A stretch of 16,593 nt of DNA, taken from assembly GCA_023380955.1 (NCBI GenBank), contig JAMCTB010000129.1, positions 1 to 16,593 on the forward strand. Reading direction: 5' to 3'. The position numbers were made by a program, and so were the translations under genes. The stretch comes from Chloroflexota bacterium (lineage in GTDB: Bacteria > Chloroflexota > UBA6077). The notes below the pieces were generated by a model. The model searched no databases. It saw nothing but the letters and a program-made list of their open reading frames with translations, and was not told the DNA's origin. Below, in pieces: positions 14,808 to 16,593 of this stretch (within the stretch, counting starts at the first letter, position 1; each line of letters begins with the position of its first letter).

Positions 14808-15839
14808 CTACTTCGGCAGCAGCCCCTCGGCCACCATCTTCTCGTAGGGGATCGGCTGCCCCAACAGCTTCCTCTCCACCATCCACTTCACCACGTCGTC
14901 GATGTCCGCTCGGGTCGGCAGCTGCGCCTTGGCGAACTGGGGAACGTTGAACGTGCTCTTCAGGGAGTCGGGCACCTTGCCCTTGTCCACCAACAGGTCG
15001 CGGAACCTGTTGGGCGACCCGTTGATGGCCGAGACCCCCTTCTCGTAGGCAGCCAGGAAGCGGCGGATCGCCTCGGAGCTCTTGGCCACGGTCTCCTGCC
15101 GGAAGGTGATGGCCGACTGGCCGGTGCCGCTCTTGCTGTCGTCGATCACCCGACGAGCCCCCTGCTGCTCCGCCAGGGAGGCCAACGGCTCGGGCAGGGT
15201 CGCCGCCTGAAGCTGCCCCTTGGCCAGCATCTCGGCCCGCACCGGGATCTTGGTCACCTCGGTCTTCGCGATCTCCGAGGGAGCCAGCCCGGCGGATTGG
15301 AGCAACCGGTCGGTGGCGTACTCGATGACGCTGTTCGTGGAGATGCCGATGGGCACTCCCTTCAGCTCCCTGGCCGAGGCGATCTTGGAGGAGGGCGAGG
15401 CCAGCACCACCATCATCGCCATGGACTCGTTCCCCTTGTAGGCCAGCCGGACGATCTTCGCCTTCTCCCCCTCCTTGTTCAGCAGCCCGGTGGAGATGAG
15501 GTCGTTCAGCTCGCCGTCGATCTGGCCCGCCACGAAGGCGGAATCCCTCTCCAGGGCGCTGGGGAACAGCACCAGCTCCACATGGACGTTCTGCTCCTTG
15601 AAGTAGCCCTCCTGCTCGGCCACGTACATGGGCAGGGCGTCGACGATGGGCAGAACACCCACCTTCAAAGCCGGGGTCTCCTTGACAGGGGCAGCCGGCT
15701 GTCCACAACCCAGCAACGCTATGCCAGAGATTACGGCTACCAGAGACAGGTACGAATACCACGAAGACACCAGGGCACTAAGGATCGCCTTGGTGCCACC
15801 TTCGTGTCTTCGTGTCTTTGTGGTTGACGGCTCTCTCAT
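14808..15839 (-). CDS. ABC transporter substrate-binding lipoprotein (NMT1/THI5/SsuA-like)
   Basis: A 343-residue extracytoplasmic binding protein. The lipobox ALLGC puts the lipidated cysteine at residue 45, after an unusually long 44-residue leader. The mature protein opens LKVGVLPIVDALPMYVAEQ and continues EGYFKEQNVHVELV, the typical start of NMT1/SsuA-type domains; GVPIGISTNSVIEYATDRLL and AAYEKGVSAI are further landmarks. The ATG at 15839 overlaps the ubiX stop (ATGA) and has GGAGGGAG upstream. A GTG at residue 24 would give a normal-length signal peptide but has no clear ribosome site. Residues about 5-29 are encoded by an inverted repeat element. The ligand is unknown; a quinone-pathway precursor is suggested only by context. 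Confidence 0.88.
   Translation of the reverse strand: MREPSTTKTRRHEGGTKAILSALVSSWYSYLSLVAVISGIALLGCGQPAAPVKETPALKVGVLPIVDALPMYVAEQEGYFKEQNVHVELVLFPSALERDSAFVAGQIDGELNDLISTGLLNKEGEKAKIVRLAYKGNESMAMMVVLASPSSKIASARELKGVPIGISTNSVIEYATDRLLQSAGLAPSEIAKTEVTKIPVRAEMLAKGQLQAATLPEPLASLAEQQGARRVIDDSKSGTGQSAITFRQETVAKSSEAIRRFLAAYEKGVSAINGSPNRFRDLLVDKGKVPDSLKSTFNVPQFAKAQLPTRADIDDVVKWMVERKLLGQPIPYEKMVAEGLLPK
15758..15824. repeat. Inverted repeat element (GAAGACAC family) inside the lipoprotein leader
   Basis: Outer arms ACCACGAAGACAC (15758-15770) and GTGTCTTTGTGGT (15812-15824) pair at 12 of 13 positions. Inner arms GGCACTAAGG (15774-15783) and CCTTGGTGCC (15788-15797) pair at 9 of 10 around an ATCG loop. 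The right half carries an extra CTTCGTGTCTT copy. It looks like a small palindromic dispersed element and lies within the coding sequence of the binding protein's signal peptide. Confidence 0.75.
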
Positions 15840-16456
15840 CTCACTCCCTCCGACAAGTCCAGTATCCCCAGGGTTCCTATCGCTCTGCACGCCACGTCGT
15901 CCACGACTTCCTCCAACGTCTTGGGCTTCAGGTAGAAGGCTGGCACGGGGAGAACGATGCGGACCCCCAGCCGAGCCAGCTTCCACAGGTTCTCCAGATG
16001 AATGGGCGAAAGAGGGCTTTCCCGAGGCACCAGCGTCAGGGTCCTACCCTCCTTCAGGGTCACGTCGGCGGCCCGCTCCAGCAGGTTGGTGGAGCGGCCG
16101 GTGGCGATGGCCGACAGGGCATCCATGGAGCAGGGCACCACCAGCATCCCCAGGGTGAGCCTGCGGCCGCTGGCGATGCTGGCGCCGATGTCCTCTACGT
16201 CCAGGGCCTCGAGGGAGAAATCGGCCCGGCACCGCCGCACGAAGGCGCCGAAGCTCTCGTCCAACTCCTCCTGCCACACCCGCTGGGCCGCCTGTGAGCA
16301 GGTGGCCACGACCGGGTACCCTGCCTGCCCCAAACGGAGGATCGTTTGCCGCGCCAGCACGGCCCCGCTGGCCCCGGAGACCCCCACCACGACCGGGGGT
16401 CTCGAGGACTGAGGACTGGCGACTGGCGACTGAGGATTGAGTTGTGGTCTTCCCAC
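15836..16456 (-). CDS. ubiX: UbiX-family flavin prenyltransferase
   Basis: A 206-residue enzyme that attaches a dimethylallyl group to FMN to make prenyl-FMN, the cofactor of UbiD decarboxylases in quinone biosynthesis. Markers are the FMN-binding GVSGASGA (25-32), VVPCSMDALSAIATG and the conserved VPRESPLSPIHLENLWKLARLG. Beyond the usual start just before the first strand, the frame carries about 20 extra residues (GRPQLNPQS and on) encoded by a 7-base tandem repeat. The GTG at 16456 is the plausible start; GTG at 16390 would cut into the first strand. The stop overlaps the ATG of the binding protein gene. UbiD itself is not in the window. Confidence 0.88.
   Translation of the reverse strand: MGRPQLNPQSPVASPQSSRPPVVVGVSGASGAVLARQTILRLGQAGYPVVATCSQAAQRVWQEELDESFGAFVRRCRADFSLEALDVEDIGASIASGRRLTLGMLVVPCSMDALSAIATGRSTNLLERAADVTLKEGRTLTLVPRESPLSPIHLENLWKLARLGVRIVLPVPAFYLKPKTLEEVVDDVACRAIGTLGILDLSEGVR
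16406..16440. repeat. Five-unit 7-base tandem repeat in the ubiX 5' end
   Basis: Consecutive units GGACTGA, GGACTGG, CGACTGG, CGACTGA and GGATTGA. Read on the minus strand they encode the Ser/Pro/Gln-rich start of the UbiX frame. Confidence 0.75.
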
Positions 16457-16467
16457 CCCACCCCTCT

Positions 16468-16490
16468 CCCCTCCCCGCAGCGGGGAGGGG
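16468..16490. repeat. Perfect 11-bp GC-rich palindrome between ubiX and the ubiA-like gene
   Basis: CCCCTCCCCGC (16468-16478) and GCGGGGAGGGG (16480-16490) are perfect inverted copies around one A. Flanking CCCCTCT and AGGGAGAGG extend the symmetry imperfectly. It could act as a transcript hairpin or terminator-like structure but lacks a T-run; it resembles a dispersed repeat. Confidence 0.7.
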
Positions 16491-16502
16491 CCGAGGGAGA
16501 GG

Positions 16503-16593
16503 TCTGCTCCCCTGCCCTTCGCCTACCTGGGGATGGTACTGGCGGCTCGGGGTTTCCCCTCCTGGGAGAAGATCCTCTGGATCACCCTGGCCA
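16503..16593 (+). CDS. ubiA: UbiA-family prenyltransferase, partial (N-terminal region, runs off window)
   Basis: The plus-strand frame reads SAPLPFAYLGMVLAARG, then FPSWEKILWITLA to the window end. This matches the first membrane region of 4-hydroxybenzoate-type polyprenyltransferases, which usually read FALPFAYLGMLLAA. Such integral membrane enzymes join a polyprenyl chain to the aromatic quinone head group. The catalytic Asp-rich motifs lie outside. Similarity begins only at the Leu codon at 16512; upstream the frame passes through the GC-rich palindrome and meets a stop at 16431 with no good start. The usual ~20 N-terminal residues therefore appear replaced. It is divergent from ubiX. Confidence 0.65.

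Noticed and set aside
14017..15762. A 581-codon minus-strand frame that would fuse extra sequence to the ABC ATPase
   Set aside because: The upstream part is an out-of-frame reading of the binding protein gene; the ATPase has its own ATG two bases after that gene's stop.

Overview
The window looks like a high-GC bacterial chromosome segment, plausibly from Chloroflexota. That guess rests on gene content (a 7TM-type sensor kinase, UbiE/UbiX/UbiA-type quinone enzymes) and on the dispersed GAAGACAC-type and AACAGGATAGACAGGAT-type repeats at gene boundaries. No rRNA or other phylogenetic marker is present, so the assignment is tentative. There is no tRNA, CRISPR array, integrase or recognisable insertion sequence.

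Left end (1-4571): the minus strand carries the 5' end of a mandelate racemase/enolase-superfamily gene. It overlaps by ATGA the end of an 850-residue hybrid histidine kinase. Upstream of the kinase lies a short C-terminal remnant of another enolase-superfamily gene, directly abutting a decayed CGNR zinc-finger gene on the plus strand that has two in-frame TAG codons at probable tryptophan positions. An intact NmrA-like/atypical SDR gene follows it with an ATGA overlap.

Middle left (4588-7234, minus strand): a D-2-hydroxyacid dehydrogenase and a threonine/serine dehydratase form a likely operon, preceded by a small lipoprotein gene with a DUF5666-like domain.

Island (about 7235-11733): sequence of visibly lower GC carries a two-gene minus-strand module. 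The first gene encodes a GHKL (Hsp90/MutL/MORC-like) ATPase fused to a C-terminal PD-(D/E)XK-like nuclease. The second encodes a DNA methyltransferase with DPMAGSG and TSPPY motifs. This is the best candidate for an interesting system: a predicted restriction-modification or phage-defence module of the kind in which a MORC/MutL-like ATPase replaces the usual helicase motor.

Right end (11734-16593): a tightly packed minus-strand operon runs ubiX, ABC substrate-binding lipoprotein, ABC ATPase, ABC permease, ubiE/menG, FabG-like SDR. A ubiA-type prenyltransferase starts divergently at the right edge. The importer embedded between quinone genes suggests uptake of a quinone precursor or related aromatic. 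Four different short repeats sit exactly at gene ends in this region. They supply the N-terminus of UbiX, the signal-peptide n-region of the binding protein and the stop codon of the ATPase, and they replace the expected N-terminus of UbiA.
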